A stretch of DNA of 64,000 nucleotides from Tabrizicola sp. TH137 (lineage in GTDB: Bacteria > Pseudomonadota > Alphaproteobacteria > Rhodobacterales > Rhodobacteraceae), in contig NZ_PKRQ01000006.1 of the NCBI RefSeq assembly GCF_002855575.1, positions 124,001-188,000 on the forward strand, in the 5' to 3' direction. Below are positions 41,153 to 50,361 of this stretch, piece by piece (position 1 is the first letter of the stretch; every line of letters begins with the position of its first letter). Both the position numbers and the translations under genes were made by a program. Below the pieces are notes generated by a model. That model made no database searches and was not told where the DNA came from. It saw only the letters and a list, made by a program, of their open reading frames with translations.

Positions 41153-42949
41153 TCAGGCCGCGGGGGTGGCGGTCACATAGGTTCCCGGTGCCGGGGCCAG
41201 GACTTCGCCCCCCGAATCGCCCGGGATGCGCGCCTTGATCTTCTTGCCCGACCGGGCCGCCAGCCACTCGCCCCAGCGCGGCCACCAGCTTCCGGCATGG
41301 AAGGTCGCCTGGGCCTTCCATTCCTCGGGCGTTCCGGCCACGGGGCCATCATTGGTGTAATGGCCGTATTTTCCCTTTGCGGGCGGGTTGATGATCCCGG
41401 CGATATGGCCGCTTTCCGACAGGATGAAGGTCTTGTCCTTGGAACCCATCTGGCGCACGCCGTTGAAGCTGCCGCGCCAATGGGCGATGTGGTCGGTCTC
41501 GCAGGCGATGGCGCAAAGCGGCAGCTTCACATCGGCAAGGGTGACGGGCTTGCCAAAGACCGGGAACCCCGTCGTGGCGAACTGGTCGCGCTGGCAGAGG
41601 CCGCGCAGATATTCCAGCGCCATCTTGCAGGGCAGGTTCGTGCCGTCGCCGTTCCAGTAGAGAAGGTCGAAGGCAGGCGGCGCCTCGCCCATCATGTAGC
41701 TCTTGATGGCGGGCTGGTAGATCAGGTCATTGGACCGCAGGAAGCTGAAGGTGCGGGACATGAAGAATTTGGACAGGATGCCGTCCTGTTCCGACTGGCG
41801 TTCGATGCCATCGACGAAATCGTCGTTCAGGAAGACCCCCACCTCGCCCGGATCTGAGAAATCGGTCAGCGTGGTGAACAGCGTGGCGGATTTCACGGAC
41901 CTGTCGCCCGCCTTTTCCAGATGCGCGAGGGTGAGCGACAGGGTGGTCCCCGCGATGCAATAGCCGACGCAGTTGATCTGCTTTTCCCCGGTGATGCGGC
42001 GCACCTCGGCCATGGCGCGCAGATATCCGTCGCGGATGTAGTCATCCAGCCCGGTGTCGCGATAGCTGGCATCGGGGTTGACCCAGGAGACGACGAAGAC
42101 GGTAAAGCCTTGATCCACAACCCATTTTATCAGGCTGTTCGCCGGTTTCATGTCGAGGATGTAGAACTTGTTGATCCAGGGCGGGAAGATCAGCAGCGGC
42201 GTCTGATGCACCTTCTCGGTCGTGGGGGCGTATTGGATCAGTTCGAACATCTTGTTGCGATAGACCACGGCGCCCGGCGTGGTGGCGAGGTTCTGGCCCA
42301 CATGAAAGGCCTCGCGATCGGCCAATGTGACCATCAGGTCGCCGGAATTCGCCTCGATATCGGCAACGAGGTTCTCAAGCCCCTTCACCAGGCTTTCGCC
42401 ATCCGTCTCGATCGCGCGTTCCAGCGCATCGGGGTTGGTGCCGAGAAAGTTGGTGGGCGAGAACATGTCCACGATCTGGCGGGTGAAGTATTCCACGCGC
42501 CGCTTGTCTGCGGGATCGAGCGTGGACATGTCCTGCACCGCCGAGGAGAGCGCCTCGGCATTCATCAGATATTGCTGCTTCAGGTAGTTGAAGAAGGGAT
42601 GGGTTTCCCACAGCGGATTGGCGAAGCGGCGGTCCCGCGGCGTCGGGTCCGGCGGGGCCTTCAATTCGCCCTTGGCCAGCGTCTGCTGTGCCTCGACGTA
42701 ATGCTTCAGGCTTTTGCCCCAGTAGTTGATCTGATGTTCCAGGATCTTGGCCGGGTTGTGCATCATCTCGGCCAGATAGGCGGCGGCGGCCTTCATATAC
42801 ACATCGGGGGCGGGGCCATGCAGGGCATTGTCCACCGCCTTGCGCCGGGACAGCGCCGCGACCAGACGTTGCGACAACGCTTCGACCTTGGCGAGATTCT
42901 CGTTCAATCTAACGAGTCTTTCGCCTGCGTCGTTGTCTTCCGTTGTCAT
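41153..42949 (-). CDS. phaC: Class I poly(3-hydroxyalkanoate) synthase PhaC
   Basis: 598-residue PHA polymerase. The N-terminal PhaC_N domain is followed by an alpha/beta-hydrolase core. The lipase-like box GYCIAG holds the catalytic Cys331, with the Asp in CETDHIAHW and the His in ESGHIAG completing the triad. Length is that of class I enzymes that use short 3-hydroxyacyl-CoA and need no PhaE or PhaR subunit. It is divergent from phaZ across 106 nt. Confidence 0.97.
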   Translation of the reverse strand: MTTEDNDAGERLVRLNENLAKVEALSQRLVAALSRRKAVDNALHGPAPDVYMKAAAAYLAEMMHNPAKILEHQINYWGKSLKHYVEAQQTLAKGELKAPPDPTPRDRRFANPLWETHPFFNYLKQQYLMNAEALSSAVQDMSTLDPADKRRVEYFTRQIVDMFSPTNFLGTNPDALERAIETDGESLVKGLENLVADIEANSGDLMVTLADREAFHVGQNLATTPGAVVYRNKMFELIQYAPTTEKVHQTPLLIFPPWINKFYILDMKPANSLIKWVVDQGFTVFVVSWVNPDASYRDTGLDDYIRDGYLRAMAEVRRITGEKQINCVGYCIAGTTLSLTLAHLEKAGDRSVKSATLFTTLTDFSDPGEVGVFLNDDFVDGIERQSEQDGILSKFFMSRTFSFLRSNDLIYQPAIKSYMMGEAPPAFDLLYWNGDGTNLPCKMALEYLRGLCQRDQFATTGFPVFGKPVTLADVKLPLCAIACETDHIAHWRGSFNGVRQMGSKDKTFILSESGHIAGIINPPAKGKYGHYTNDGPVAGTPEEWKAQATFHAGSWWPRWGEWLAARSGKKIKARIPGDSGGEVLAPAPGTYVTATPAA

Positions 42950-43055
42950 GCGAATATTTCCCCCCTATCCTCGCCGCTGTGCAGCATATCGCCACCGGTC
43001 CGGAGGGGAAAGCTGTGAATGCCGGTGTTGGCCCACCCGGACAAGGAGACGCAGT

Positions 43056-44333
43056 GTGCGGTACATGTTCACTTACGACATGATGGAGACGGCTCGCAAC
43101 ACGAACGAGTGGCTTGGCGCCACCGCGCGGGCCATGGCGTCATATCCCGCCTTCGCGATGTCGATGAACCCCGTGCTGCCCCTGATGGCCGCCTGGGGCG
43201 AGGTGACGGAGCGCACCTTCGGCCGCATGGTGGCCAAGCCTGACTGGGGCATCCGCTCCATCGTGGGCCCGGATGGCACGGATCATCTGGTCGATGTGAA
43301 GACGGTGGTGGAACGGCCCTTCGGCAATCTGGTGCAGTTCTTCGTCCGCCGCCGCGCGCCGATGGCCCGCAAGATCATGCTGGTGGCGCCGATGTCGGGG
43401 CATTACGCCACGCTTCTTCGGTCCACCGTCGCCTCGCTTCTGCCGGATGCGGATGTCTATGTCACCGACTGGCACAATGCGCGGGATATCCCCGTGTCGG
43501 CGGGCAAGTTCGATGTGGAGGATTACACCCTCTATCTGGTGGATTTCATGCGGGCGCTGGGGCCGGATACCCATATCATCGCCGTCTGCCAGCCTGCCCC
43601 GCTGACCTTGGCCGCCACCGCCTATCTGGCGGGCGAGGACCCGGAGGCGCAGCCGCGATCCCTGACGCTGATCGGCGGGCCGATCGACCCGGATGCCGCC
43701 GCGACCGACGTGACGGATTTCGGCCGCCGCGTGACGATGGGGCAGCTTGAACAGACGGTGATCCAGCGCGTGGGGTTCAAGTACAAGGGTGCGGGGCGGC
43801 TGGTCTATCCGGGGCTGATGCAGTTGCAAAGCTTCATGTCGATGAATGCCGAGCGCCATTCCAAGGCCTTCGCCGAACAGATCATGCGCGTGGCGCGGGG
43901 CGAGGCATCGGATCACGATGCCCATAACCGGTTCTATGACGAATATCTGGCCGTGATGGACATGACGGCGGAATTCTACCTTTCCACGGTGGAACGCATC
44001 TTCAAGAACCGCGAGATTGCGAAGAACGAATTCACCGTCGCGGGCAAGCGGGTGGATATCGGCGCGATCACGCAGGTCGCCGTGAAGACGGTGGAAGGCG
44101 CGAATGACGATATCTCGGCCCCCGGGCAATGCGTGGCCGCGCTGAAACTTCTGACCGGCCTGCCGGAAGAGAAGAAGGCCAGCCATCTGGAACCCGGCGC
44201 GGGCCATTACGGCATCTTCGCGGGCAAGTCGTGGCGTCTGAACATCCGGCCGCTGGTGTTGAACTTCATCGACACCAATTCGGGCGAGCCCCGGCCGAAG
44301 AAGGCGAAGATCAGCCTCGCGGCTTCGCAGTAA
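43056..44333 (+). CDS. phaZ: Intracellular polyhydroxyalkanoate depolymerase PhaZ
   Basis: 425-residue depolymerase of the PhaZ1 type. It starts (GTG) MRYMFTYDMMETARNTNEW, the conserved N-terminus, with AAGGAG 7 nt upstream at 43043-43048. The nucleophile is the Cys178 of IAVCQPAP, as in PhaZ1 of Cupriavidus, not a Ser. The PHB_depo_C part includes GGPIDPDAAAT and the GHYGIFAGKSW block near the C-terminus with the His. The last 23 bases overlap the convergent alpha/beta-hydrolase gene. Confidence 0.95.
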   Translation: MRYMFTYDMMETARNTNEWLGATARAMASYPAFAMSMNPVLPLMAAWGEVTERTFGRMVAKPDWGIRSIVGPDGTDHLVDVKTVVERPFGNLVQFFVRRRAPMARKIMLVAPMSGHYATLLRSTVASLLPDADVYVTDWHNARDIPVSAGKFDVEDYTLYLVDFMRALGPDTHIIAVCQPAPLTLAATAYLAGEDPEAQPRSLTLIGGPIDPDAAATDVTDFGRRVTMGQLEQTVIQRVGFKYKGAGRLVYPGLMQLQSFMSMNAERHSKAFAEQIMRVARGEASDHDAHNRFYDEYLAVMDMTAEFYLSTVERIFKNREIAKNEFTVAGKRVDIGAITQVAVKTVEGANDDISAPGQCVAALKLLTGLPEEKKASHLEPGAGHYGIFAGKSWRLNIRPLVLNFIDTNSGEPRPKKAKISLAASQ

Positions 44334-45042
44334 CGCGCAGCATCATCGGGCCATTCAGAAAGGTCTCGATGGCGGCATTCACCGCCTCGGGCTGTTCCAA
44401 TGTTGGCAGGTGGCCCGCACCCTCGATCACCATGAGCTTGCCATAAGGGGCAAGTTGCGCCGCGAAATCCTGACGGCGGACGGGGACGATCGGGTCTTCT
44501 GCCCCGGCGATCATCAGCAGGGGCAGATTGGCGCGGCGCAGCGTCTTTTGCTGATCGGGGCGGCGTTGCAGGGCGCGGGACTGGCGCAGGAAAACGCCCT
44601 CGCCCAAAGTCAGCGCCATGTCGCGCATCAGGGCAAGGATTTCCCCACGCCATTCAAAGGAGGCGAAGGCCGTTTCGGGATATTCCTGCGCCACCACCTC
44701 TTTCAGGCGGCCCGCCTTGGCGGCCACGATCCGGGCCTCGCGCGCCGCCGCCGTGGCGGGCGGTTCCGCCAGCGGATCGGTGGAGATCAGTACGGCGCGG
44801 CTGACGCGGCCATTGTCCCGGCGCAGGATATCCAGCGCCACATCGCCACCCAGCCCATGGCCGATCAGGATGAACCTCGCCGGGGCTGTGGCGAGGATCG
44901 TTTCGGACATCTGTTCAACCGTCTCTCCCTTCGCGGGCAGGGCGATGTGCAGGGGGTGCTTTGCCCCCAGATGCACGATCTGCGGCAGGAAGATGCGCGC
45001 GTCGCAAAGAAGGCCAGGGATCAGGAGGATCGGTTCGGTCAC
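44311..45042 (-). CDS. Alpha/beta-hydrolase-fold protein with the nucleophile Ser replaced by Gly
   Basis: 243 residues of the alpha/beta-hydrolase fold. The nucleophile elbow reads ILIGHGLGGD: residue 63, expected to be Ser, is Gly (codon GGG on the minus strand). The acid (AEDPIVP) and base (GAGHLPTLEQP) motifs are intact. Without the nucleophile ordinary ester hydrolysis is not expected; it may be a pseudoenzyme, a cofactor-free oxygenase-like use of the fold, or a binding protein. It is the last of three overlapping hydrolase genes, and its 3' end overlaps phaZ. Confidence 0.85.
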   Translation of the reverse strand: MTEPILLIPGLLCDARIFLPQIVHLGAKHPLHIALPAKGETVEQMSETILATAPARFILIGHGLGGDVALDILRRDNGRVSRAVLISTDPLAEPPATAAAREARIVAAKAGRLKEVVAQEYPETAFASFEWRGEILALMRDMALTLGEGVFLRQSRALQRRPDQQKTLRRANLPLLMIAGAEDPIVPVRRQDFAAQLAPYGKLMVIEGAGHLPTLEQPEAVNAAIETFLNGPMMLRVTAKPRG

Positions 45043-46022
45043 AGCCCGCGCGCCCAGTCGGTGATGATCCGGATGACGGGTTCCGTCTGGCCCGGCGACA
45101 GGATGTCGCCCGCGATCACATGGGAGAAGGGATCGTCATCCCCCTGCATCTCGCGCCGTTCCACCTGCGTGGGCCCGCCCCAGGCCGCGATGACAGGCGG
45201 GATGCGGGCAGGGTCGATCACCTGATCGGCAGGCGCATAGAGGAAGAGGGCGGGTGTCACGGCCTGCGCATAGTCAGCCTCGCGCGCCGCGCGGATGAGC
45301 CGGGCCATGGGATAGAGCGCCTCTGTCGGGTATTCCGTCGTCCAGTGCCGCCCCTGTTCGGGATTGAGCGGCGTGAAGGCACGGGTTTCCCCGGCGACCA
45401 GCCTTCCCCAGCTTTCGATGAAGGGCGCATCCAGCAGCCATTGCGCGGGCGGGTGAATCCCGAAATTGGGCGAGATGAGCACCGTCCCCGCCAGCCCCTC
45501 GTTCAGCTGCGGATCGGTCGCCGCCAGGGCCGCCAGCGTTCCGCCGGTGGAGGTGCCGATGACGATGACCCGCTCGCCCAGACGGCGGCCCACGGCCATC
45601 GCCTCGGCCATGTCGAAAAGCCAGTCCTCGGCGCTGGCCCCTGCCATCGCCGCCCCGTCGCGGCCATGGCCCGCGAGGCGGGTGAAGAAGAGGTTCGCGC
45701 CCAGGGCGCGGGCCACTTCTTCGGGCACGGGGCGGATTTCGGCGGGGCCTGCGGAAAAGCCGTGGATATAGACGATGGCAAGGGGCGTCTTCGCCCCCCT
45801 CGCCCCGGCCCAGAGGATGCGCTTTTCATCCCCCGCGCGAATGTCGGAAAACATCTGCTCGCGCTGGTTGATCCACGTCTCGATATCGGCAGGAATGTCC
45901 GTTTCGGAAAAGGCGATGACGCGGTCCACCCCGCTGCGCGGCGCCAGCAGCCACAGGCCGCCGAGGACAAGGACAAGGATCAGCAGCAGCCGACCGAGGG
46001 CTTTGCCAAGGGAACGCATCAC
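45039..46022 (-). CDS. Membrane-anchored alpha/beta hydrolase
   Basis: 327 residues. An N-terminal hydrophobic helix (LLLILVLVLGGLWLLAP, about 12-28) should anchor it in the inner membrane with the hydrolase domain in the periplasm. The nucleophile elbow is VIGTSTGGTL (GxSxG, Ser intact), with an acid motif YAPADQVID and a His in DPFSHVIAGD. It overlaps both neighbours by 4 bp. Carboxylesterase-like; substrate unknown. Confidence 0.87.
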   Translation of the reverse strand: MMRSLGKALGRLLLILVLVLGGLWLLAPRSGVDRVIAFSETDIPADIETWINQREQMFSDIRAGDEKRILWAGARGAKTPLAIVYIHGFSAGPAEIRPVPEEVARALGANLFFTRLAGHGRDGAAMAGASAEDWLFDMAEAMAVGRRLGERVIVIGTSTGGTLAALAATDPQLNEGLAGTVLISPNFGIHPPAQWLLDAPFIESWGRLVAGETRAFTPLNPEQGRHWTTEYPTEALYPMARLIRAAREADYAQAVTPALFLYAPADQVIDPARIPPVIAAWGGPTQVERREMQGDDDPFSHVIAGDILSPGQTEPVIRIITDWARGL

Positions 46023-46762
46023 CGGTTACTCACATCGACCACCGCCGCGGCGATCATCGCAAGGCAGCCGGGCGTTGAAAAGCGGTGATCGGCCCCTTTC
46101 ACCAGCGTCAGGCGCAGATCATCGCATTGCGCATGATCCATGAGCCGCAGCGCCACCGAGACCGGCACATCGGTATCTGCCGTGCCTTGCAGGATGCGCA
46201 CCGGGAAGGGCAATGGCAGGGGGGACCGCAGGACCAGCCGCTGCCGCCCGTCCTCGATCAGCCGCCGGGTGATCGGATAGCCTGCGGCGGAATAATCCGA
46301 TGCGATGGTGATGCGACCCGTCTCCATCAGTTGCGCCCGCTGCGCGTCGGAAAAGCCCGCCCACATGCTGTCTTCGGTGAAGTCCGGCGCGGGGGCGATG
46401 CCGACGAGTCCCGCCACGCGGGACGGCATCGCGCGGGCAAGATGCAGCGCGATCCAGCCGCCCATGGACGACCCGACGAGGATCTGCGGGCCTTCGGTCA
46501 GCGCCTCCAGCGCAGCCACCGCATCCTCCACCCAGTCGCCGATGCAGCCCTCTTCGAAGGCGCCGGAGGATTGGCCGTGACCGGAATAGTCGAAGCGCAG
46601 GAAGGCGCGCCCCTCGGCTTTGGCCCAGTCCTGAAGGAACATCGCCTTGGTCCCGGTCATGTCGGACATGAAGCCGCCAAGGAACACCACCCCCGGCCCC
46701 TGCCCGGCCGTCCGGTGATGGGCGAGGCGGCGGCCCTGCGGGGTGGTCAGGTATTCGGTCAT
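46019..46762 (-). CDS. Alpha/beta hydrolase (serine hydrolase)
   Basis: 247 residues, cytoplasmic. Oxyanion-hole region GVVFLGGFMSDMTGTKA, nucleophile elbow LVGSSMGGWIA (Ser intact), acid TADTDVPV and base GADHRFS are in order. The ATG at 46762 is chosen over an ATG 9 codons earlier because AAGGAGG lies 5 nt ahead. It is the first gene of the three-hydrolase operon; the fold is close to bacterial palmitoyl-thioesterase-like (ABHD10-type) hydrolases. The role is unknown; thioester or PHA-oligomer hydrolysis next to phaZ is a guess. Confidence 0.87.
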   Translation of the reverse strand: MTEYLTTPQGRRLAHHRTAGQGPGVVFLGGFMSDMTGTKAMFLQDWAKAEGRAFLRFDYSGHGQSSGAFEEGCIGDWVEDAVAALEALTEGPQILVGSSMGGWIALHLARAMPSRVAGLVGIAPAPDFTEDSMWAGFSDAQRAQLMETGRITIASDYSAAGYPITRRLIEDGRQRLVLRSPLPLPFPVRILQGTADTDVPVSVALRLMDHAQCDDLRLTLVKGADHRFSTPGCLAMIAAAVVDVSNR

Positions 46763-46930
46763 CGGTGCCTCCTTCATCCGACAGGACATAGCGAAGCGCG
46801 GGCCGGGATGCCACAGGGCAACACCGCCCCCTCACCCACCGTTGACAATCGCGACGCCCCCGCGCAGGAAGGCGGCACATAACCCGCAACCGGGCGTTCC
46901 GTGGGCGCCAAACCGACGAGGAGCATGGCC

Positions 46931-48877
46931 ATGAGCCAGATTTCCCTGACATTCCCCGATGGCAATATCCGTCACTTCGAGGCGGGCGTGACACCCGCGC
47001 AGGTGGCACAGGCCATCGCGCCCTCGCTGGCCAAGGCGGCAATCTCGGCCATGGTCGATGGCCAGCACTGGGATCTGCAATGGCCGATCCAGACGGATGC
47101 CCGCATTTCCATCAACACGATGAAGGATGACGGGCCGGCGCTGGAACTGATCCGGCACGATCTGGCCCATATCATGGCCCGCGCGGTGCAGGAAATCTGG
47201 CCCGATGTGAAGGTCACCATCGGCCCCGTCCGCGATCACGGCTGGTTCTACGATTTCGACCGGGCAGAGCCCTTCACGCCCGATGACCTTGGCCAGATCG
47301 AGGCCAAGATGAAACAGATCATCAACGCCCGCGACCCGGTGCGCACCGAAATCTGGTCGCGCGCCGATGCGCTGGCCTATTACGAAAGCCGGGGCGAACC
47401 CTACAAGGTGGAACTGGTCCACAAGATCCCCGAGGATCAGGACCTGCGGATGTATTGGCATGGCGATTGGCAGGACCTCTGCCGTGGCCCGCATTTCCAG
47501 CATACGGGGCAGGTTCCGGCGGATGCGTTCAAGCTGACGCATGTGGCGGGGGCCTATTGGCTGGGCGATGCCAGCCGCCCGATGCTGCAACGCATCTATG
47601 GCGTGGCCTTCAGGAACCGCGACGATCTGAAGGCCCATATGACCATGCTGGAAGAGGCGGCGAAGCGCGATCACCGCAAGCTGGGCCGCGAGATGAACCT
47701 CTTCCACATGCAGGAAGAGGCGCCGGGGCAGATCTTCTGGCACCCCAATGGCTGGACCATATACACCACGCTGCAAGATTACATGCGCCGCCAGCAGCGC
47801 CGCGACGGCTATGTCGAGGTGAACACGCCGCAGGTCGTGAACCGCAAGCTGTGGGAAGCCTCGGGTCACTGGGAAAACTACCGCGAGAACATGTTCATCG
47901 TGGAGGTGGATGAGGAAGGGGCGCGCGAGAAGGTCGTCAACGCCCTGAAACCCATGAACTGCCCTTGCCATGTGCAGATCTTCAACGTGGGCCTGAAATC
48001 CTATCGCGACCTGCCGATCCGCATGGCGGAATTCGGCTCCTGCGCGCGCTATGAACCCTCGGGCGCGCTGCATGGGATCATGCGGGTGCGCGGCTTCACG
48101 CAGGACGACGCGCATATCTTCTGCACGCTGGATCAGGTGGAATCCGAGTCCAAGAAATTCATCGAGTTTCTGGCGAAGATCTATTCCGACCTCGGCTTTG
48201 ACAAATGGCGGGTGAAACTCTCCACCCGCCCCGAAAAGCGCGTGGGTTCGGACGAGATCTGGGACAAGATGGAGGCGGCGCTGGCCAATGCCTGCATGGC
48301 CGCCGGATATCCCTATGAGCTCTTCCCCGGCGAAGGGGCCTTCTATGCGCCGAAGCTGGAATTCGTGCTGACCGATGCCATCGGGCGCGACTGGCAATGC
48401 GGCACGTTGCAACTCGACCCCAACCTGCCGGAACGGCTGGATGCCAGCTATATCGGCGAGGACGGGGCCAAACACCGCCCCTTCATGCTGCACCGCGCCT
48501 GCCTCGGGTCGTTCGAACGGTTCATCGGCATCCTGATCGAGAACCATGCGGGCAAGCTGCCCTTCTGGCTGGCCCCGCGTCAGGTGGTGGTGGCCTCCAT
48601 CGTGTCGGATGCCGATCCTTTCGTGGAAGAGGTGGTGACGGCGCTGACCCTGGCCGGGGTGCGGGCCGAGGCGGACATGCGGAATGAAAAGATCAACTAC
48701 AAGGTCCGCGAACATTCGGTCGGCAAGGTGCCGGTCATCCTCGCCCTGGGCATGAAAGAGGTGGAAGAGCGCACCGTCTCTGTCCGCCGACTGGGCGAAA
48801 ACCGCACCGAAACCATGACGCTGGATGCCATCGTGGCGGAACTTGCGGCGGCGGCCCTGCCGCCCGACCTGCGCTGA
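46931..48877 (+). CDS. thrS: Threonyl-tRNA synthetase
   Basis: 648-residue class II synthetase. Order: TGS domain ([13 protein letters not shown] and on), editing domain with HxxxH ([11 protein letters not shown]), catalytic core with motif 2 ([15 protein letters not shown]) and zinc ligands (the Cys in MNCPCHVQI and later His residues), then the anticodon-binding domain. The ATG at 46931 has GAGGAG 7 nt upstream; the ATG two codons earlier is too close to it. Divergent from the hydrolase operon. Confidence 0.97.
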   Translation: MSQISLTFPDGNIRHFEAGVTPAQVAQAIAPSLAKAAISAMVDGQHWDLQWPIQTDARISINTMKDDGPALELIRHDLAHIMARAVQEIWPDVKVTIGPVRDHGWFYDFDRAEPFTPDDLGQIEAKMKQIINARDPVRTEIWSRADALAYYESRGEPYKVELVHKIPEDQDLRMYWHGDWQDLCRGPHFQHTGQVPADAFKLTHVAGAYWLGDASRPMLQRIYGVAFRNRDDLKAHMTMLEEAAKRDHRKLGREMNLFHMQEEAPGQIFWHPNGWTIYTTLQDYMRRQQRRDGYVEVNTPQVVNRKLWEASGHWENYRENMFIVEVDEEGAREKVVNALKPMNCPCHVQIFNVGLKSYRDLPIRMAEFGSCARYEPSGALHGIMRVRGFTQDDAHIFCTLDQVESESKKFIEFLAKIYSDLGFDKWRVKLSTRPEKRVGSDEIWDKMEAALANACMAAGYPYELFPGEGAFYAPKLEFVLTDAIGRDWQCGTLQLDPNLPERLDASYIGEDGAKHRPFMLHRACLGSFERFIGILIENHAGKLPFWLAPRQVVVASIVSDADPFVEEVVTALTLAGVRAEADMRNEKINYKVREHSVGKVPVILALGMKEVEERTVSVRRLGENRTETMTLDAIVAELAAAALPPDLR

Positions 48878-48890
48878 GACAGGGGGAAAT

Positions 48891-48912
48891 GGGGGGGCTG
48901 CCCCCCCTTTTT
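48891..48912 (+). terminator. Rho-independent terminator of thrS
   Basis: GGGGGGG (48891-48897), loop CTG, CCCCCCC (48901-48907), then TTTTTT. It is 14 nt after the stop. Confidence 0.88.
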
Positions 48913-49171
48913 TCCTTTTTGCCAACGATTCGCAGATCGCCCAAAAAACAGACGGAACGCCGATTTTCCCCTTGTTTCATTGGGTTGCAGCCTGATTCCC
49001 CGCCCCTTAATCGGGCTTGATTTTCATATGGGCTTTGGCATGATTTTCAGCAGTGACGACAGACTTCTACCGCCTTCCCTGCGACGCACAGGCAAGTGGA
49101 CAAAGGAAGACCTGGCTTGCACGGCCTGACGGCAATCTCGCCGCAGGGGGGGTAGTTGAAGGAGAAGCGGC
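48913..49171 (+). promoter_or_regulatory. Long leader region of the cold-shock gene
   Basis: The 259 nt between the thrS terminator and the csp gene contain no gene I can support. Near 49016-49050 an AT-rich stretch (TTGATTTTCATATGG, then TGGCATGATT) may be the promoter, which would leave about 110-120 nt of 5' leader, as is usual for temperature-responsive csp mRNAs. A good ribosome site (GAAGGAGAAG) precedes the ATG. Confidence 0.4.
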
Positions 49172-49378
49172 ATGCCGACCGGCACCGTGAAATGGTTCAA
49201 TACGACAAAGGGCTACGGGTTCATTGCGCCCGATGATGGGGGCAAGGATATCTTTGTCCATATCTCGGCGGTGGAGCGGGCGGGGCTCAAGGGGCTGAAC
49301 GACAACCAGAAGATCGCCTATGAACTGCAATCGGGCCGGGATGGCCGGTCTTCGGCGAGCGATCTGAAGCTGCTGTGA
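49172..49378 (+). CDS. CspA-family cold-shock protein
   Basis: 68-residue single cold-shock domain that binds RNA/ssDNA. Both RNA-binding motifs are present: RNP1 KGYGFI (13-18) and RNP2 DIFVHI (26-31). It is preceded by a long untranslated region and followed by a good terminator, so it is monocistronic. Alphaproteobacterial Csp proteins of this size serve either in cold adaptation or as general RNA chaperones. Confidence 0.95.
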   Translation: MPTGTVKWFNTTKGYGFIAPDDGGKDIFVHISAVERAGLKGLNDNQKIAYELQSGRDGRSSASDLKLL

Positions 49379-49402
49379 TCCGCGCAACCCGTTGAAACGA
49401 AA

Positions 49403-49425
49403 GGCCCGCCCCTGGCGGGCCTTTT
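49403..49425. terminator. Bidirectional terminator between csp and the ArsC-like gene
   Basis: GGCCCGCC (49403-49410), loop CCT, GGCGGGCC (49414-49421), with TTTT on the right and AACGAAA on the left (TTTCGTT on the other strand). It serves both convergent genes. Confidence 0.9.
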
Positions 49426-49427
49426 CG

Positions 49428-49751
49428 TCAGAGGAGTTTCGCCTGCACCGCCTCGTCCCAGCCGAGATGCCAGTCCGCGCCGTTGCGGATGATGGGGCGC
49501 TTCATCACCGTGGGTTGGGCGGCGATCTGGGCCTCGGGCTCCGACGCCTTGAGGAAATCGTTGAAGGCGCGGTAGGTGGTGGAGGATTTGTTGATCACCC
49601 TGTCGCCGAATTCATGAACGATTTCAGCGATTTCCGACTCGGTCAGCGGCGCGGCCCGTACGTCGCGGAAAGCCACCTCATGACCGGCGCCTTGCAGCGC
49701 CTTCAGCGCCTTCTTGCAGGTATCGCAGGTCGGAATGCCGTAGAGCATCAT
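49428..49751 (-). CDS. ArsC/Spx-family reductase-like protein
   Basis: 107-residue thioredoxin-fold protein of the ArsC/Spx (YffB) family. CDTCKKAL near the N-terminus gives a CxxC motif, and VMKRPIIRNG is the conserved C-terminal block. The start chosen (ATG at 49751) lies 9 nt after GGAGG; an ATG three codons earlier is also possible. A 12-bp tandem repeat lies just upstream. Glutathione-dependent reductase or adaptor functions are known in the family; none can be assigned here. Confidence 0.9.
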   Translation of the reverse strand: MMLYGIPTCDTCKKALKALQGAGHEVAFRDVRAAPLTESEIAEIVHEFGDRVINKSSTTYRAFNDFLKASEPEAQIAAQPTVMKRPIIRNGADWHLGWDEAVQAKLL

Positions 49752-49773
49752 CCTTGTCATCCTCCGTCATCGG

Positions 49774-49821
49774 CTGTGCCGCAAACTGTGCCGCTTTCTG
49801 TGCCGCAAACTGTGCATACGC
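49774..49821. repeat. Four tandem 12-bp units CTGTGCCGCAAA
   Basis: CTGTGCCGCAAA, CTGTGCCGCTTT, CTGTGCCGCAAA, then CTGTGCATACGC, at exact 12-nt steps, in the gap between DUF2177 and the ArsC-like gene. CTGTGC is invariant. The position is upstream of the ArsC-like gene (minus strand), so it could be an operator cluster. Confidence 0.8.
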
Positions 49822-49845
49822 AACGAACGGCCCCTTCGCCAGTGG

Positions 49846-50241
49846 TTAACCCGTCACCGCCCGCGTGATCGCCACCCCGGCCCAGGCCGAAAGCCCCGTC
49901 AGCACCGTGCCCCAGATCGTATCGGTCGCCACCATCTGCCAGTGCCAATCCTTCATGATGGCGAAGGAGGTGAATTCATAGGTGCCATAGGCCATGGCCC
50001 CGATGATCATGGCCGGCACCAGCACCGGCGCCCCCGTCCGCAGCCCCGGAAGCGAAACGAGGTAAAGGAGACCAGCCACATAGGCGAGGTAGAAGGCCGC
50101 CGCCGGAACGAGGCGGATATTCTCCAGCATCAGCGCGCCGATATGCCGGTCGAAGAGCGGCTTCATCACGAAGGTCAGCATGATCGCGTCAAGGATCAGG
50201 AAGACGGCGGCGGTGGAGAGGTAGAGAACGGCGATCTGCAT
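49846..50241 (-). CDS. DUF2177 family membrane protein
   Basis: 131 residues with four membrane helices (about 4-25, 44-65, 75-95, 107-128). The motif YGTYEFTSFAIMKDWHWQMVATD-like block in the third loop (YEFTSFAIMKDW) is the hallmark of DUF2177. Function unknown. It is a single gene on the minus strand. Confidence 0.9.
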   Translation of the reverse strand: MQIAVLYLSTAAVFLILDAIMLTFVMKPLFDRHIGALMLENIRLVPAAAFYLAYVAGLLYLVSLPGLRTGAPVLVPAMIIGAMAYGTYEFTSFAIMKDWHWQMVATDTIWGTVLTGLSAWAGVAITRAVTG

Positions 50242-50346
50242 GGGGCGCTCCTGTGACGCGCGACAGGTAGCACGGGGGGTGGCGGGGGAAAGGGGGCGTT
50301 AACCAACGGGTGTCAGAGTGGGTGGACAGGTTGAAATCAGTATGGG

Positions 50347-50361
50347 ATACGTATAGCGTAT
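50347..50361. promoter_or_regulatory. ATACG-N5-CGTAT operator of higBA
   Basis: A perfect 5-bp inverted repeat, ATACG-TATAG-CGTAT, overlapping the ATG of the toxin gene (50360). Its position fits binding by the HigA antitoxin. Confidence 0.55.

Noticed and set aside
49774-49821. CRISPR-like direct repeats
   Set aside because: The units are 12 nt and contiguous with no spacers.
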